Origin: Nitrosospira sp. 56-18
GTDB lineage: Bacteria > Pseudomonadota > Gammaproteobacteria > Burkholderiales > Nitrosomonadaceae
DNA length: 64,000 nt
Assembly: GCA_001899235.1 (NCBI GenBank)
Contig: MKVR01000050.1
Span: 180,765 to 244,764 of the forward strand
Direction: 5' to 3'
Shown here piece by piece: positions 38,913 to 51,627 of the stretch (position 1 is its first letter; the number at the start of each line of letters is the position of its first letter). The position numbers and the translations under genes were made by a program. The notes beneath the pieces were generated by a model. That model saw nothing but the letters and a program-made list of their open reading frames with translations. It was not told where the DNA came from and did not search any database.

Positions 38913-40261
38913 GCAAGTTTCGGAGGGTTCCTGATTGCCCTGCCGGCAGAGTGACTTGCGTCGATAGCGCTCCTGCCCTCCTCAAGCCGCTGCCTCACCT
39001 GTTGATGGCCGCTCCCTTATTGCTATTCATCGATTCCTCATTGGCTGACACAAGAATTGCTTCAGTCCGTGTCTGGCCGGCAACGGAATACACCCGATTC
39101 ACGCTGGAATCAGCCTCGCCTATCGAATATTCGGTCAGTACGGTAAAAAATCCGGACCGCGTAGTAATTGATCTCAAAGATGTCATACTGACTTCAGAGC
39201 TGAAGCAGGTATCGAGCAAGATCAATCCCTCTGATCCCTATATTCGAGCAGTGCGTACCGGCCGCTTCAAACCCGGTGTTGTACGCGTAGTGTTGGACCT
39301 CAAGACGGAGGCCCGGCCACAAGCCTTCGTACTCAAGCCCGTGGGAGCCTACGGATATCGTTTAGTGCTCGACATTTATCCCGCTGTACCGCCGGACCCT
39401 CTCATGGCGTTGCTGGAGGACCGGGCAGGGATACTGCAAGCTGATGCCGAGACTGGCAACGCTGCTAGCAAGATGGACAGTAAAAACGAAGAGGCTGCTA
39501 AAAATAACGAAACTTCGAGAAAAGGCAAGCCGGGAGAAATGTTAAGGCTTATCACTGTCGCCATCGACCCGGGGCATGGCGGTGAAGATCCCGGCGCAAT
39601 CAGCCGCCGCGGCACGCATGAGAAAAGTATTACACTCGCCATCGCCAGAAAACTCAAAGCGAAAATCGATAAGGAACCCAACATGCGCGCAGCGCTGACG
39701 AGAGAGGGAGACTATTTCATTTCGCTACCGAAACGCCTGGAAAAAGCACGCCAGGTAAACGCCGACCTGTTCGTTTCCGTGCATGCGGATGCCTATATCA
39801 AACCTCATGCGCGAGGCTCATCCGTATTTGCGTTATCGGAGAGCGGCGCCACCTCCGCTGCTGCCGGCTGGCTGGCAAAAAAGGAAAACCAGGCCGATCT
39901 GATCGGCGGCGTCGACCTGGACATCAAGGATCCTTTTCTGAAGCAAACCCTGCTGGATCTTTCGCAAACCGCAACCATTAACGACAGCCTCAAGCTTGGA
40001 AAAGAAGTGCTCCTGGAAATAGGCGATATCAATCATCTCCACAAGAGCAATGTCGAGCAAGCAGGATTTGCCGTGCTCAAATCTCCCGATATCCCCTCCA
40101 TCCTGATAGAAACCGCGTTTATCAGCAACCCGGATGAAGAAAAAAAACTGATAGACCCCGTCTACCAGGAAAAATTGGCTGACGCCATCCTTTCCGGCAT
40201 CAAGCGCTACTTCACCAATAATCCACCGGCGTCGCGTTCGAGAATGGTGTTTCTGGATTAG
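38876..40261 (+). CDS. amiC: N-acetylmuramoyl-L-alanine amidase with AMIN domain
   Basis: AMIN region IASVRVWPATEYTRFTLESASPIEYSV; amidase LITVAIDPGHGGEDPGAISRRGTHEKSITLAIARKLK. Confidence 0.9.
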   Translation: MFERIAKFKEFLSKFRRVPDCPAGRVTCVDSAPALLKPLPHLLMAAPLLLFIDSSLADTRIASVRVWPATEYTRFTLESASPIEYSVSTVKNPDRVVIDLKDVILTSELKQVSSKINPSDPYIRAVRTGRFKPGVVRVVLDLKTEARPQAFVLKPVGAYGYRLVLDIYPAVPPDPLMALLEDRAGILQADAETGNAASKMDSKNEEAAKNNETSRKGKPGEMLRLITVAIDPGHGGEDPGAISRRGTHEKSITLAIARKLKAKIDKEPNMRAALTREGDYFISLPKRLEKARQVNADLFVSVHADAYIKPHARGSSVFALSESGATSAAAGWLAKKENQADLIGGVDLDIKDPFLKQTLLDLSQTATINDSLKLGKEVLLEIGDINHLHKSNVEQAGFAVLKSPDIPSILIETAFISNPDEEKKLIDPVYQEKLADAILSGIKRYFTNNPPASRSRMVFLD

Positions 40262-40462
40262 GGAGCTTCTGAACAAATCTCTCCCTCCCCATATTTAGAA
40301 ATTATCCGTAAATAATATTTGTTTTTCCTGGGCTACCTGCCTTACGGAAGGCGATGATGGCGCGGTCGAGCATAAGCAGTGCGGGGTAGCTGCGGCGTGT
40401 AGCCGTATGACTCCATCGCCTGCCGCGCGGGCTCGCCTATGTAATCAGCTTCCCGATCGCTT

Positions 40463-40486
40463 GCTGCCCTCTGGTAAGAGGGCAGC
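40463..40486. other. Perfect 9-bp-stem hairpin (gctgccctc-tggtaa-gagggcagc) in the amiC/exporter intergenic region
   Basis: Direct inverted repeat; not followed by a T-tract. Confidence 0.55.
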
Positions 40487-40733
40487 CCGTGTTATATTTC
40501 TTTCCCGAAGTTGCGCGGGAAGCCCGAATACGTCTTCAGGTTTCATGCAACTCCGGGCAAACGGACTTCGAGGATTCATCCTGGACGATCGGCACGCGCT
40601 ACTGCAGCAGCCCTTGCCAGATAAGTCCGCACGCTTCCTCTCGCCAGCGCAACAACCCGGCTCTCAATGGTCTTCCCTAGCCCTTGCACGGCTTCTACGC
40701 CATAATCGCAGCGTTAAATTCCGGGAACACCTT

Positions 40734-41951
40734 GTGGGCCACGAAGATCTGTCCCAATTGAAAATTGATCGCGGTGCTGGCAGCAACATGGTCAGCCATC
40801 GGAAACGTCCTGGTTTTCTTACCGCTATCGTTATCATCGCTGCATCGGTACTGGCAGGAGTCCTTTATTTCCGGAATGGCAACACGGTGGAAGTAGAGTC
40901 GGCCACCGTCACCACCGCCTACCCATCGCAATCGTTCACCTTGCTTAATGCCACCGGGTACGTGGTGGCGCAACGCAAGGCGGCGGTGGCATCCAAAGCC
41001 ACGGGACGGGTTGAATGGCTCGGCGTGACGGAGGGCAGCCAGGTCAAGGCGGGAGAGGTTATCGCACGGCTGGAAAACGCGGACGTTAGCGCGACCATGG
41101 AACAGGCATCGGCAAATATCGGGGTGGCCGCCGCGAATTTGCAACAGGCCCAAGCTGAGCTGATAGAAGCCCAGGCAGCATACAATCGCAATAGCGAGCT
41201 GATCTCCAGGGGCTTTATTTCCCCATCCGCTTATGATATCGCGGAAGCTCGCTATCAAAAGGCCCAGGCTGTCGTTGGGAGCTTCAAAGCATCAGTCAGC
41301 GCGGCGCAAGCAAACTATCGCGCGGCGCGAATCGCTGTCGAGCACACGCTGATTCGCGCGCCTTTTGACGGCGTGGTTCTGACGAAGAGCGCAAATATCG
41401 GCGATGTCGTCACGCCTTTCTCCTCTGCGCTCGACGCCAAAGGCGCGGTAGTCACCATGGCCGACATGAATACTCTGGAAGTGGAAGCAGACGTATCCGA
41501 GTCGAATCTGGCAAAGGTTGAACTCGATCAGCCGTGCGAGATCCAGCTGGACGCGCTGCCGGATGTCCGCTTGCGAGGGAGGGTGCAGCGCATCGTCCCG
41601 ACGGTGGACAGGGCTAAGGCCACGGTCCTGGTAAAGATCCGGTTCGTCGACCATGATCCCCGGGTATTGCCGGAGATGAGCGCGAAGGTCGCTTTCCTGG
41701 AAAAAGAAATGCCCGACAACCAGCGCGCTGCCCGCACGGTGGTGCAGCCCGCAGCCATCGTTCAGCGCAACGGACAGAGCGTGGTTTTCGTCATCAGGGA
41801 AGGGAAGGCTGTCGAAACATCCATAGAAACCGGAGAAAGAATCGGCGACGTGGTTGAAGTGGTGAAAGGTCCCAAGGCTGGAGAAAAGGTGATACTCCGG
41901 CCGGGAGACGGGCTCGACAATGGCGACAACATTAAAACAACGGCAAAATGA
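40734..41951 (+). CDS. HlyD/RND-type periplasmic adaptor subunit (probable GTG start 40734; ATG 40788 alternative; ORF track starts at 40407)
   Basis: DLSQLKIDRG N-terminus, TM helix, GRVEWLGVTEGSQVKAGEVIARLENADV biotinyl-lipoyl-like domain; followed by ABC genes. Confidence 0.85.
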   Translation: MGHEDLSQLKIDRGAGSNMVSHRKRPGFLTAIVIIAASVLAGVLYFRNGNTVEVESATVTTAYPSQSFTLLNATGYVVAQRKAAVASKATGRVEWLGVTEGSQVKAGEVIARLENADVSATMEQASANIGVAAANLQQAQAELIEAQAAYNRNSELISRGFISPSAYDIAEARYQKAQAVVGSFKASVSAAQANYRAARIAVEHTLIRAPFDGVVLTKSANIGDVVTPFSSALDAKGAVVTMADMNTLEVEADVSESNLAKVELDQPCEIQLDALPDVRLRGRVQRIVPTVDRAKATVLVKIRFVDHDPRVLPEMSAKVAFLEKEMPDNQRAARTVVQPAAIVQRNGQSVVFVIREGKAVETSIETGERIGDVVEVVKGPKAGEKVILRPGDGLDNGDNIKTTAK

Positions 41952-41960
41952 CGGGGATTT

Positions 41961-42761
41961 GTGCATGCCCTTCGGCGCGGCACTCGACATATTCGCCAGG
42001 GAAAAACCCTGAAATTCATGCAGCGGTCGCCTGACTTGGATAATCATTCAGAATCTCCGGTTCATACGGAACCTCCAGGTGAACCGGTTGTTCACATCAG
42101 GCAGCTCTCCAAATGCTATCACCGCGGAGGACAGATCATACCCGTACTGACCAATATCTCTTTCGATATCATGCATGGGGAATTTATCGCGCTGATGGGT
42201 CCTTCGGGCTCGGGAAAAAGCACCCTGCTCAACCTTATTGCCGGCATCGATAAGCCCGACAGTGGATTGCTGAAAATCAACGGAACAGACATCGCAGCCC
42301 TCTCCGAATCGGAACTGGCGGATTGGCGGGCAGCGAACGTGGGGTTTATATTTCAGTTCTACAATCTGATGCCGGTGCTGACGGCCTTTGAAAATGTGGA
42401 GCTGCCACTGCTGCTCACACCGCTTGCACGCGACCAGCGCCGCAGGCGCGTGGAACTTGCATTATCGATGGTAGGACTGCGCGATCGAATGGAGCATTAT
42501 CCGTCCGAGTTATCGGGAGGCCAGCAGCAACGCGTTGCCATTGCGCGCGCGATCATAACGGATCCAGCCCTGCTGGTAGCGGACGAACCCACCGGAGATC
42601 TTGATCGATCATCAGCAAATGACATCCTGGCAATGCTCGAGCGCCTCAACAGAGAATTGGGCAAAACCATCATCATGGTGACGCACGATCCGCACGCCGC
42701 TCAATCCGCCCATTCGATCCGGCATCTGGAAAAAGGCGAACTGGAACTGAAGAAGCACTGA
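41961..42761 (+). CDS. ABC transporter ATP-binding protein (MacB/LolD type)
   Basis: [33 protein letters not shown]; operon with adaptor and permeases. Confidence 0.92.
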   Translation: MHALRRGTRHIRQGKTLKFMQRSPDLDNHSESPVHTEPPGEPVVHIRQLSKCYHRGGQIIPVLTNISFDIMHGEFIALMGPSGSGKSTLLNLIAGIDKPDSGLLKINGTDIAALSESELADWRAANVGFIFQFYNLMPVLTAFENVELPLLLTPLARDQRRRRVELALSMVGLRDRMEHYPSELSGGQQQRVAIARAIITDPALLVADEPTGDLDRSSANDILAMLERLNRELGKTIIMVTHDPHAAQSAHSIRHLEKGELELKKH

Positions 42762-42796
42762 AAGATCTATCGTTCAACGGATTGGCGCTCAATCAT

Positions 42797-43027
42797 CCTC
42801 GACCCAGCAGTTGGACAGGGTGGAGTTTGCAGTTTTTGGAGTTGCGGGGCAAGGCGCAACGACGCGGAATGGCCATTCCAACGAGTTGCAACGCAGCCAT
42901 GTGCCGCAAAAGTCGCGCAATCCGTCCTGTAGCGAACTCACCATATAGGCGAACGTCGAGTACCTCCGAAAATCTTTGTGGATCATAGCTCTAAACTGGA
43001 AGTGAGCAGTCATCTGCCGGATTTAGG
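42797..43027 (+). mobile_element. MITE-like element, family A copy 2 (231 bp core) flanked by perfect 5-bp direct repeat ATCAT
   Basis: Homologous to 7132..7356; TIR; ATCAT at 42792-42796 and 43028-43032. Confidence 0.88.
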
Positions 43028-43030
43028 ATC

Positions 43031-44188
43031 ATGCATTTTCTCAAGCTCATACTAAGAAATACCTTGCGCCACAAGCTGCGCTCCGGTCTCACCGTACTTG
43101 GCCTGGTGGTAGCCATTATTGCCTTTGGTCTGCTTCGAACGGTAGTGGATGCCTGGTACGCCGGTGCAGAGGGCGCATCCTCGACCAGGCTGATCACGCG
43201 CAACGCGATTTCGCTGGTATTTCCGCTACCCATCAACTACCAGGAACGAATCCGTAAAGTCGATGGCGTCTCTGCAATCAGCCATGCCAGCTGGTTCGGA
43301 GGAGTATACGTCAGCGAGAAGAACTTTTTCCCTCAGTTCGCGGTAGACGCAAAAACGTATTTCGATCTGTACCCCGAATATGTCATAGCGCCACAGGAAA
43401 TGAAAGCGTTCCGCGCCGACCGCAAAGGTTGCGTAATCGGGCGTAAGCTTGCGAACACTCATGGCTTCAAGGTAGGCGACACTATTCCGCTACGCGGAAC
43501 CATTTACCCTGGCTCGTGGAATTTCACCATAAGAGCGATCTATGATGGCGCGGAATCTGCAACCGATACATCACAGTTTTTTTTCCACTGGAATTATCTC
43601 AACGAAACGATGAAAAAGGCCGTTGCCCGGCGAACCGACTGGATAGGCGTATATGTTATTCAGATTTCCGATCCCGACAAAGCGGCGGAAATATCAGACG
43701 AGGTAGACGCGATGTTCCGCAATTCCCTGGCCGAAACCCTTACGGAAACAGAAAAAGCATTTCAGCTGGGCTTCGTTTCCATGACAGAAGCGATAGTCAT
43801 CGCTATACGCATTGTTTCCTTTGTGGTGATATTCATCATTCTGGCGGTCATGGCCAACACCATGGCAATGACCGCGCGGGAGCGGATCCGGGAGTACGCC
43901 ACCCTTAAAGCCCTGGGGTTCGGACCCTGCTTCCTTGCCGGACTGATTTATGGCGAGTCTCTCATGATCGCGCTTGCCGGCGCTGCAATCGGAATCGTGT
44001 TGACGTTTCCAGTCGCCGCCCAGTTCAGCGAGCAGGTCGGGACGCTTTTTCCCGTTTTCGGGGTTTCCAGGGAAACGGTCTATATGCAGGCGGCCGCAGC
44101 CGCAGCAGTTGGATTGGCAGCTTCAGTGTTGCCCGCTCTGCGGGCGGCCCGCGTGCCCATCGTGGATGGCCTGAGGAGCATTGGCTAA
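43031..44188 (+). CDS. ABC transporter permease (FtsX/MacB type)
   Basis: MHFLKLILRNTLRHKLRSGLTVLGLVVAIIAFGLLRTVVDAW...RAARVPIVDGLRSIG. Confidence 0.9.
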   Translation: MHFLKLILRNTLRHKLRSGLTVLGLVVAIIAFGLLRTVVDAWYAGAEGASSTRLITRNAISLVFPLPINYQERIRKVDGVSAISHASWFGGVYVSEKNFFPQFAVDAKTYFDLYPEYVIAPQEMKAFRADRKGCVIGRKLANTHGFKVGDTIPLRGTIYPGSWNFTIRAIYDGAESATDTSQFFFHWNYLNETMKKAVARRTDWIGVYVIQISDPDKAAEISDEVDAMFRNSLAETLTETEKAFQLGFVSMTEAIVIAIRIVSFVVIFIILAVMANTMAMTARERIREYATLKALGFGPCFLAGLIYGESLMIALAGAAIGIVLTFPVAAQFSEQVGTLFPVFGVSRETVYMQAAAAAAVGLAASVLPALRAARVPIVDGLRSIG

Positions 44189-44215
44189 GGCCCGTTAACA
44201 GACCCCCAGGCTATC

Positions 44216-45382
44216 ATGCCGATCCCGCTTTCCTATACGCTGCGCAATCTCGCGGCACGCAAATTGACGACGTTGCTTACGTCGGGCGGCATGGCGCTGG
44301 TGGTGTTCGTTTTCGCCACGGTATTAATGCTGGAGGAAGGCCTTCGAAAAACCCTGGTCGAAACCGGGTCCATGGACAATGCGGTTGTCACCCGGCGTTC
44401 CGCTGGCACTGAAGTACAGAGCGTCATCGACCGCGAGCAGGCTGCCATCGTCGAAAACCAGCCGGAAGTAGCAAATGGCATCGACGGTGCACGGCTCGCT
44501 TCAAAGGAAACCATCGTGCTGATTTCGCTGGTCAAACGTGATTCCGATAAAGCATCCAACGTGTTAATCCGGGGCGTGGGGCAAAAAGGCATTGAGCTTC
44601 GGCCTCAGGTCGGTATTGTCGAAGGGCGCATGTTTTCCCCCGGATCGGCAGAAATCATTGCCGGAAAAAGCATTGCGGAACGATATCATGGCGCGAGAGT
44701 TGGCGAGATATTACGTTTCGGGCAACGTGAATGGACCGTGGTAGGCATCATGGATGCGGGGAGAACAGGTTTCGATTCGGAAATCTGGGGCGATGCAGAC
44801 CAACTGATGCAAGCCTTTCGCAGGCCGGTCTATTCTTCGGTGATAGTCAAGCTGAATGACGCGCGGGGATTCTCCGCATTCAAGAACCGCATCGAAGCCG
44901 ATCCGCGCCTTACTCTGGAAGCCAAGCAGGAAAACGTCTTTTATGCCGAACAATCGAAAGTTCTGGCAAATTTCATTCGTTACCTGGGACTGATTCTCTC
45001 CATCATTTTTTCCATAGGTGCGATTATCGGCGCAATGATCACCATGTATGCGTCGGTCGCCCATCGTACTACCGAAATCGGCACCCTTCGAGCCCTGGGA
45101 TTCCGCCGCGCCACCATTCTGCTGACTTTTTTGATAGAAGCGTTGATGCTGGGCGCAGCAGGAGGCGTGGTCGGGCTCATACTGGCTTCATTCATGCAGT
45201 TCTTCACCATCTCAACCATGAATTGGCAATCTTTCTCCGAACTCGCATTCAGCTTCACGCTGAACGCCGCCATCATCGCAAAATCTTTGGCATTCGCCCT
45301 GATAATGGGAGTTGTCGGCGGCGTTCTTCCCGCTGCCCGTGCGGCGCGGCTGGATATCGTCGACTCGCTGCGAGCGGCATAA
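44216..45382 (+). CDS. ABC transporter permease (FtsX/MacB type)
   Basis: PLSYTLRNLAARKLTTLLTSGGMALVVFVFATVLM...RTTEIGTLRALGFRRATILLTFLIEAL. Confidence 0.9.
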   Translation: MPIPLSYTLRNLAARKLTTLLTSGGMALVVFVFATVLMLEEGLRKTLVETGSMDNAVVTRRSAGTEVQSVIDREQAAIVENQPEVANGIDGARLASKETIVLISLVKRDSDKASNVLIRGVGQKGIELRPQVGIVEGRMFSPGSAEIIAGKSIAERYHGARVGEILRFGQREWTVVGIMDAGRTGFDSEIWGDADQLMQAFRRPVYSSVIVKLNDARGFSAFKNRIEADPRLTLEAKQENVFYAEQSKVLANFIRYLGLILSIIFSIGAIIGAMITMYASVAHRTTEIGTLRALGFRRATILLTFLIEALMLGAAGGVVGLILASFMQFFTISTMNWQSFSELAFSFTLNAAIIAKSLAFALIMGVVGGVLPAARAARLDIVDSLRAA

Positions 45383-45417
45383 AACGGCAATTCAATCTGC
45401 TCGCGTTCAGCGCTACC

Positions 45418-45957
45418 CTATGTACCCAGCGCGCCTATCGTACCCATATGGAAACGTAGAACTCCTTCCCTCCGCTCCACGAAATAGCGCTTCAAAGGTT
45501 CACGAATCACCCGAAAAGCGAGAGTTTCCCATGGAATTTCCGGCTCGGTGAAAAGTCTTACCTCCAGGCTTTCAATTCCCGGGCTGAAGCCGAGATCCAG
45601 CAACTGTGCGCGAAACAGTACGTGCACCTGGTTGATGTGGGGCAAATTATAAATAGCGAAAAGCGGTCCTATCCGGACAGAAGCGTTGGCCTCTTCCATA
45701 GTTTCCCGCTCGGCGCCCTGAACCAGGGTTTCGGCATTTTCCATGAAACCGGAGGGAACAGTCCATAAGCCCAGGCGTGGCTCGATAGCCCGGCGGCACA
45801 ACAATATCTTGTCTTCCCATTCAGGGATACAGCCGACCACGATCTTCGGATTCTGATAATGGATAACGCCGCACGCCCGGCATATGTAGCGTTGCAACGT
45901 GTCCCCCTCCGGTATGCCTAATTCGACCTGTGCGCCGCAGCTACTGCAATATTTCAT
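45418..45957 (-). CDS. NUDIX hydrolase with N-terminal zinc ribbon
   Basis: MKYCSSCGAQ...CRACG; GFMENAETLVQGAERETMEEAN Nudix box. Confidence 0.9.
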   Translation of the reverse strand: MKYCSSCGAQVELGIPEGDTLQRYICRACGVIHYQNPKIVVGCIPEWEDKILLCRRAIEPRLGLWTVPSGFMENAETLVQGAERETMEEANASVRIGPLFAIYNLPHINQVHVLFRAQLLDLGFSPGIESLEVRLFTEPEIPWETLAFRVIREPLKRYFVERREGVLRFHMGTIGALGT

Positions 45958-46072
45958 TGCGGCGCAACTTGAAAGATGGTGGCTCGAATCCGGCGGAAGG
46001 CAGACTGCTTGTTGCACTTTGCCAACCGATGCAGCGTTACCCTCTCGCGTGGTCGCTTATATTCAAAGGCTT

Positions 46073-47242
46073 TCATTGTCCCTCATGTCCCCTTCTAAAA
46101 GGCGAATTTTCGTTCAATTCATCGAAGTAATGGTCGATCTCATCCGCCTCACGCTTCAGGTAGTGGCCGACCGCCGCAGAGAACTCGGGATGAGCAAGCC
46201 AATGGGCCGACCAGGTATGGACAGGAAGGAAACCCCGGGCAAGTTTGTGCTCTCCCTGGGCGCCGCCTTCGAACAGCTCCATGCGATTCGCCATACAAAA
46301 CTCGATGCCCTGATAGTAGCAGGTCTCGAAATGCAACCCGGGCACAAACTCCGAAGCGCCCCAATAGCGGCCGTATAGCGTGTGGGAATTGCGTAAATTA
46401 AGGGCAGCGGCAACTGGCTTTTTGCCACGCATCGCCAGAATCAGCAGCAGATTTTCCGGCAAGCTCTCGCCGAGCCTCATGAAAAATTCCAGATTGAGGT
46501 ACGGAGTGGAATAGTGATCCCGGTAGGTCTTATTGTAACAGTCGACGAAAAAACGCCAGTGGTCAGATTTTACCTCATGTCCCGATAACCACTGGAACCG
46601 GATGCCTTCGGCATGAATCCTTTTTTGTTCCTGGCGGATCTTCTTGCGTTTGTCGTGACTCATATCCCGCAGGAACATTTCAAAGCTTTCATAGAGACAT
46701 CCCTCGCGATTCCGGTTCTTCCAGTGAAACTGGATGCCGTGCCGCAATTTCATTCCCGCTTTTTCCATCTCCCGTGCTTCCTGCTCCAGCGGAAACAGGC
46801 AGTGGAAAGATGACATGCCCGTCTTCGCATTTTTATCTCTTGCCATCGCCAGCACCGCCGAAATAAGCAGGGCGCGATGCCCCGAGGTTTCAGCAAGCAA
46901 TCTGCGGCCCGATACCGGACTGAAGGGTATCGCGCTCAAGAGCTTGGGGTAGTAAGGGTATCCATGACGCTGATATGCATCGGCCCAGGCCCAGTCGAAA
47001 ACATACTCTCCATGAGAGTGGTTTTTGATATAAAGAGGCAGGGCGGCCGTCAATTTACATCCCTCCCACAAGGTGATGAATTCTGGCGCCCAGCCAGTCT
47101 TTGCCGAGGCACAGCCGGTATCATGCAAGGCCGATAAAAATTCATGACGCAAAAAAGGATCGTCCCCTGCAAGGCGATTCCATGCGGTGATAGAAACCTC
47201 ATCAAGGGAATCGATAATTTTTACTTTCAAATCCGCATCCAT
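46073..47242 (-). CDS. GNAT/FemAB-like N-acyltransferase (peptidogalycan biosynthesis family)
   Basis: LKVKIIDSLDEVSITAWNRLAGDDPFLRHEFLSALHDTGCASAKTGWAPEFI... Confidence 0.85.
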   Translation of the reverse strand: MDADLKVKIIDSLDEVSITAWNRLAGDDPFLRHEFLSALHDTGCASAKTGWAPEFITLWEGCKLTAALPLYIKNHSHGEYVFDWAWADAYQRHGYPYYPKLLSAIPFSPVSGRRLLAETSGHRALLISAVLAMARDKNAKTGMSSFHCLFPLEQEAREMEKAGMKLRHGIQFHWKNRNREGCLYESFEMFLRDMSHDKRKKIRQEQKRIHAEGIRFQWLSGHEVKSDHWRFFVDCYNKTYRDHYSTPYLNLEFFMRLGESLPENLLLILAMRGKKPVAAALNLRNSHTLYGRYWGASEFVPGLHFETCYYQGIEFCMANRMELFEGGAQGEHKLARGFLPVHTWSAHWLAHPEFSAAVGHYLKREADEIDHYFDELNENSPFRRGHEGQ

Positions 47243-47459
47243 GAAAGATTTTCCCGCGTGCGCCCTTTCCGCGCAAGACCGCGCGGAAAGAAGCATTCTG
47301 GTATTATTAAAAAGATAAAATGAGGAGATTGGCCCATGGCGAAATCCCATGAGCGTTAGACGAAATCAAGCCGGCCCGGAGATTTTTCCCGGCAATGCTC
47401 GAAGTAATCAGGAGCAGCGAAATTTTGTGGCAGAAAATGCGTAGTTCGATATCCCGCGC

Positions 47460-49627
<2,168 letters not shown>

Positions 49628-49629
<2 letters not shown>

Positions 49630-49814
49630 GGAAGCGCTGAATAAATCTCCGCTGGCGCGGCGGCGGCTTTGCGGGATGGGATGCGCGAAAGGCGACGACG
49701 CGAATGGTTGACCCCTTTGCTAGGAGCCCGATAAGGTAGACCGCTCGCAAAGCCCCGCCCCATGAGGGTTGCGATAAAATCGGGTGCTCAGCGAGGAATT
49801 ATTCAGCGCTTCCC
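49628..49814 (+). mobile_element. MITE-like element, family B copy B (about 187 bp), starting at the glnB stop codon
   Basis: TIR gggaagcgctgaataaatctccgctg / rc of cagcgaggaattattcagcgcttccc. Confidence 0.8.
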
Positions 49815-49902
49815 CAGCTTATCCCATACGCTCCTTGTCGTGGACGCTTCCTATCGTGTGCGTCCGTGAGGAACTTCGTTCGTCCCCATCCATCTTATCG
49901 AC

Positions 49903-51414
49903 ATGAAATTTCGCCTTGGCATAGCTGTTTTATCCGTGTTGATCACAAGTGGCGCCCAGGCTGCCGAGCTGCCCGACCTTGGCGATGCATCCCGGACAAC
50001 TATTTCACCTCGCGAGGAACGGGAGCTGGGACTGAGAATCATGTCGGAAATCCGGGCCGACCCGAATTACCTGGATGACGCCGAAGTTGCCGGTTATCTT
50101 ACCAATTTGGGAAACAGGCTGATTCTTGGCTCCCGCGAAGCCCAGCCGGATCAAGAATTCGAGTTCTTCGCGGTGAAGGATGACACCATCAACGCATTCG
50201 CATTGCCCGGCGGCTTCATGGGGTTTAACACCGGGCTCATCATTACAGCCCAAAGCGAATCGGAATTGGCGGGAGTAATGGCGCATGAAATCGCCCATGT
50301 CACGCAGAAACACCTCGCACGCATGATTTCCGGCCAGAAGTACAGCATGTTGACTTCTCTCGCCGGCGCCGCCTTGGCGATACTCGCTTCACGTACCAAT
50401 CCACAAGCGGGACAGGCTGTACTGGTTGCCTCTCAGGCTCGGCAGATCCAGTCCCAGCTTGATTTCACCCGCGAGCACGAAAAGGAAGCCGATCGCATCG
50501 GCTTCAATATACTGGTCAGCGCCGGCCTCGATCCGAACGGGATGTCGGCCTTCTTCGAGCGCCTGCAGCGAGCAGGAAGGTTTCATGAGAATGGTGCGCC
50601 CTCGTACCTGCGTACTCATCCTATCACTTATGAGCGCATCGCAGACATCGAGAGCAGAACCCAGGGCATGTCCTATAAGCAAGTGCCTGATAGTCTCGAT
50701 TTTCAGCTGGTACGGGCGAAGTTGCGTGCTTCGCTGGACAACCCGGGAGACGCCGTGGAACGCTTCGACTCTGTTTTGCGGGACAAGCGCTATACCAACG
50801 AGGCCGTCGAGCGCTACGGGTTGATCAACGCATTGCTGCGGGACAGGAATTACTCGCGTGCCGAAAAGGAACTCGCGCAACTTTATGAAAATTTACAGTC
50901 CGGCTCGTCGAACGACAAAGTGAAAAATCACGATCTTGGCAAAACCATCAGGATCGCGCGCAAGAACGGCCCATCCAGCCCGATGATCGACACGCTGGCT
51001 GCACGCGTCGAACTGGCAACAGGAAAAGTCGGAGAAGCGTTCGAGACATACCGGGCTGCGCTACAGATATATCCGCAACATCGGGCGCTGATCTATGACT
51101 ACGCAGACGCGCTGATCCGTAATGGCGAGCCTGGAACGGCAGTCAAGTTCATCGATCGCCAGCTGCAATATACGCCCAATGATACATGGCTTTTCGGACT
51201 GCAGGCACGAGGATACGAAGCGCTGGGAGATGCGATGTCGCAACATCGCTCCCAAGCTGAGGTTTATACACGGCAGGGCAATTATTCCGCGGCGATAGAG
51301 CAATTGCAGATAGCACTGAAAGCGGGCGATGGAGACTTTTACACGATGTCCAGCATTGAAGCACGGCTCAAGGAATTGCGTGTAATGGATGCCGATAACA
51401 AGAAAGACAAATAA
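49903..51414 (+). CDS. M48 family periplasmic metalloprotease with TPR (BepA-like)
   Basis: Signal peptide; HEIAHVTQKH zinc motif; C-terminal TPR-like region. Confidence 0.9.
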   Translation: MKFRLGIAVLSVLITSGAQAAELPDLGDASRTTISPREERELGLRIMSEIRADPNYLDDAEVAGYLTNLGNRLILGSREAQPDQEFEFFAVKDDTINAFALPGGFMGFNTGLIITAQSESELAGVMAHEIAHVTQKHLARMISGQKYSMLTSLAGAALAILASRTNPQAGQAVLVASQARQIQSQLDFTREHEKEADRIGFNILVSAGLDPNGMSAFFERLQRAGRFHENGAPSYLRTHPITYERIADIESRTQGMSYKQVPDSLDFQLVRAKLRASLDNPGDAVERFDSVLRDKRYTNEAVERYGLINALLRDRNYSRAEKELAQLYENLQSGSSNDKVKNHDLGKTIRIARKNGPSSPMIDTLAARVELATGKVGEAFETYRAALQIYPQHRALIYDYADALIRNGEPGTAVKFIDRQLQYTPNDTWLFGLQARGYEALGDAMSQHRSQAEVYTRQGNYSAAIEQLQIALKAGDGDFYTMSSIEARLKELRVMDADNKKDK

Positions 51415-51627
51415 CAGACAAGAGGAAAGGAATTGAAAGATAGCACCTCTTCTACTACAGATATGCTTTCCAGCGCCCTTGTTTATGAATGAACCTCGCG
51501 AGCGGGTGTTTATCCAGGACAAGCGGCTTCTTTTTACCCGTCGACAGTCCCCATAATCGGAGTCCCGTGCTCAGGTAATATTCTGCGGTCTTTTTTTGCC
51601 TGTTACTTATACTTCTCTTCATTTTTA

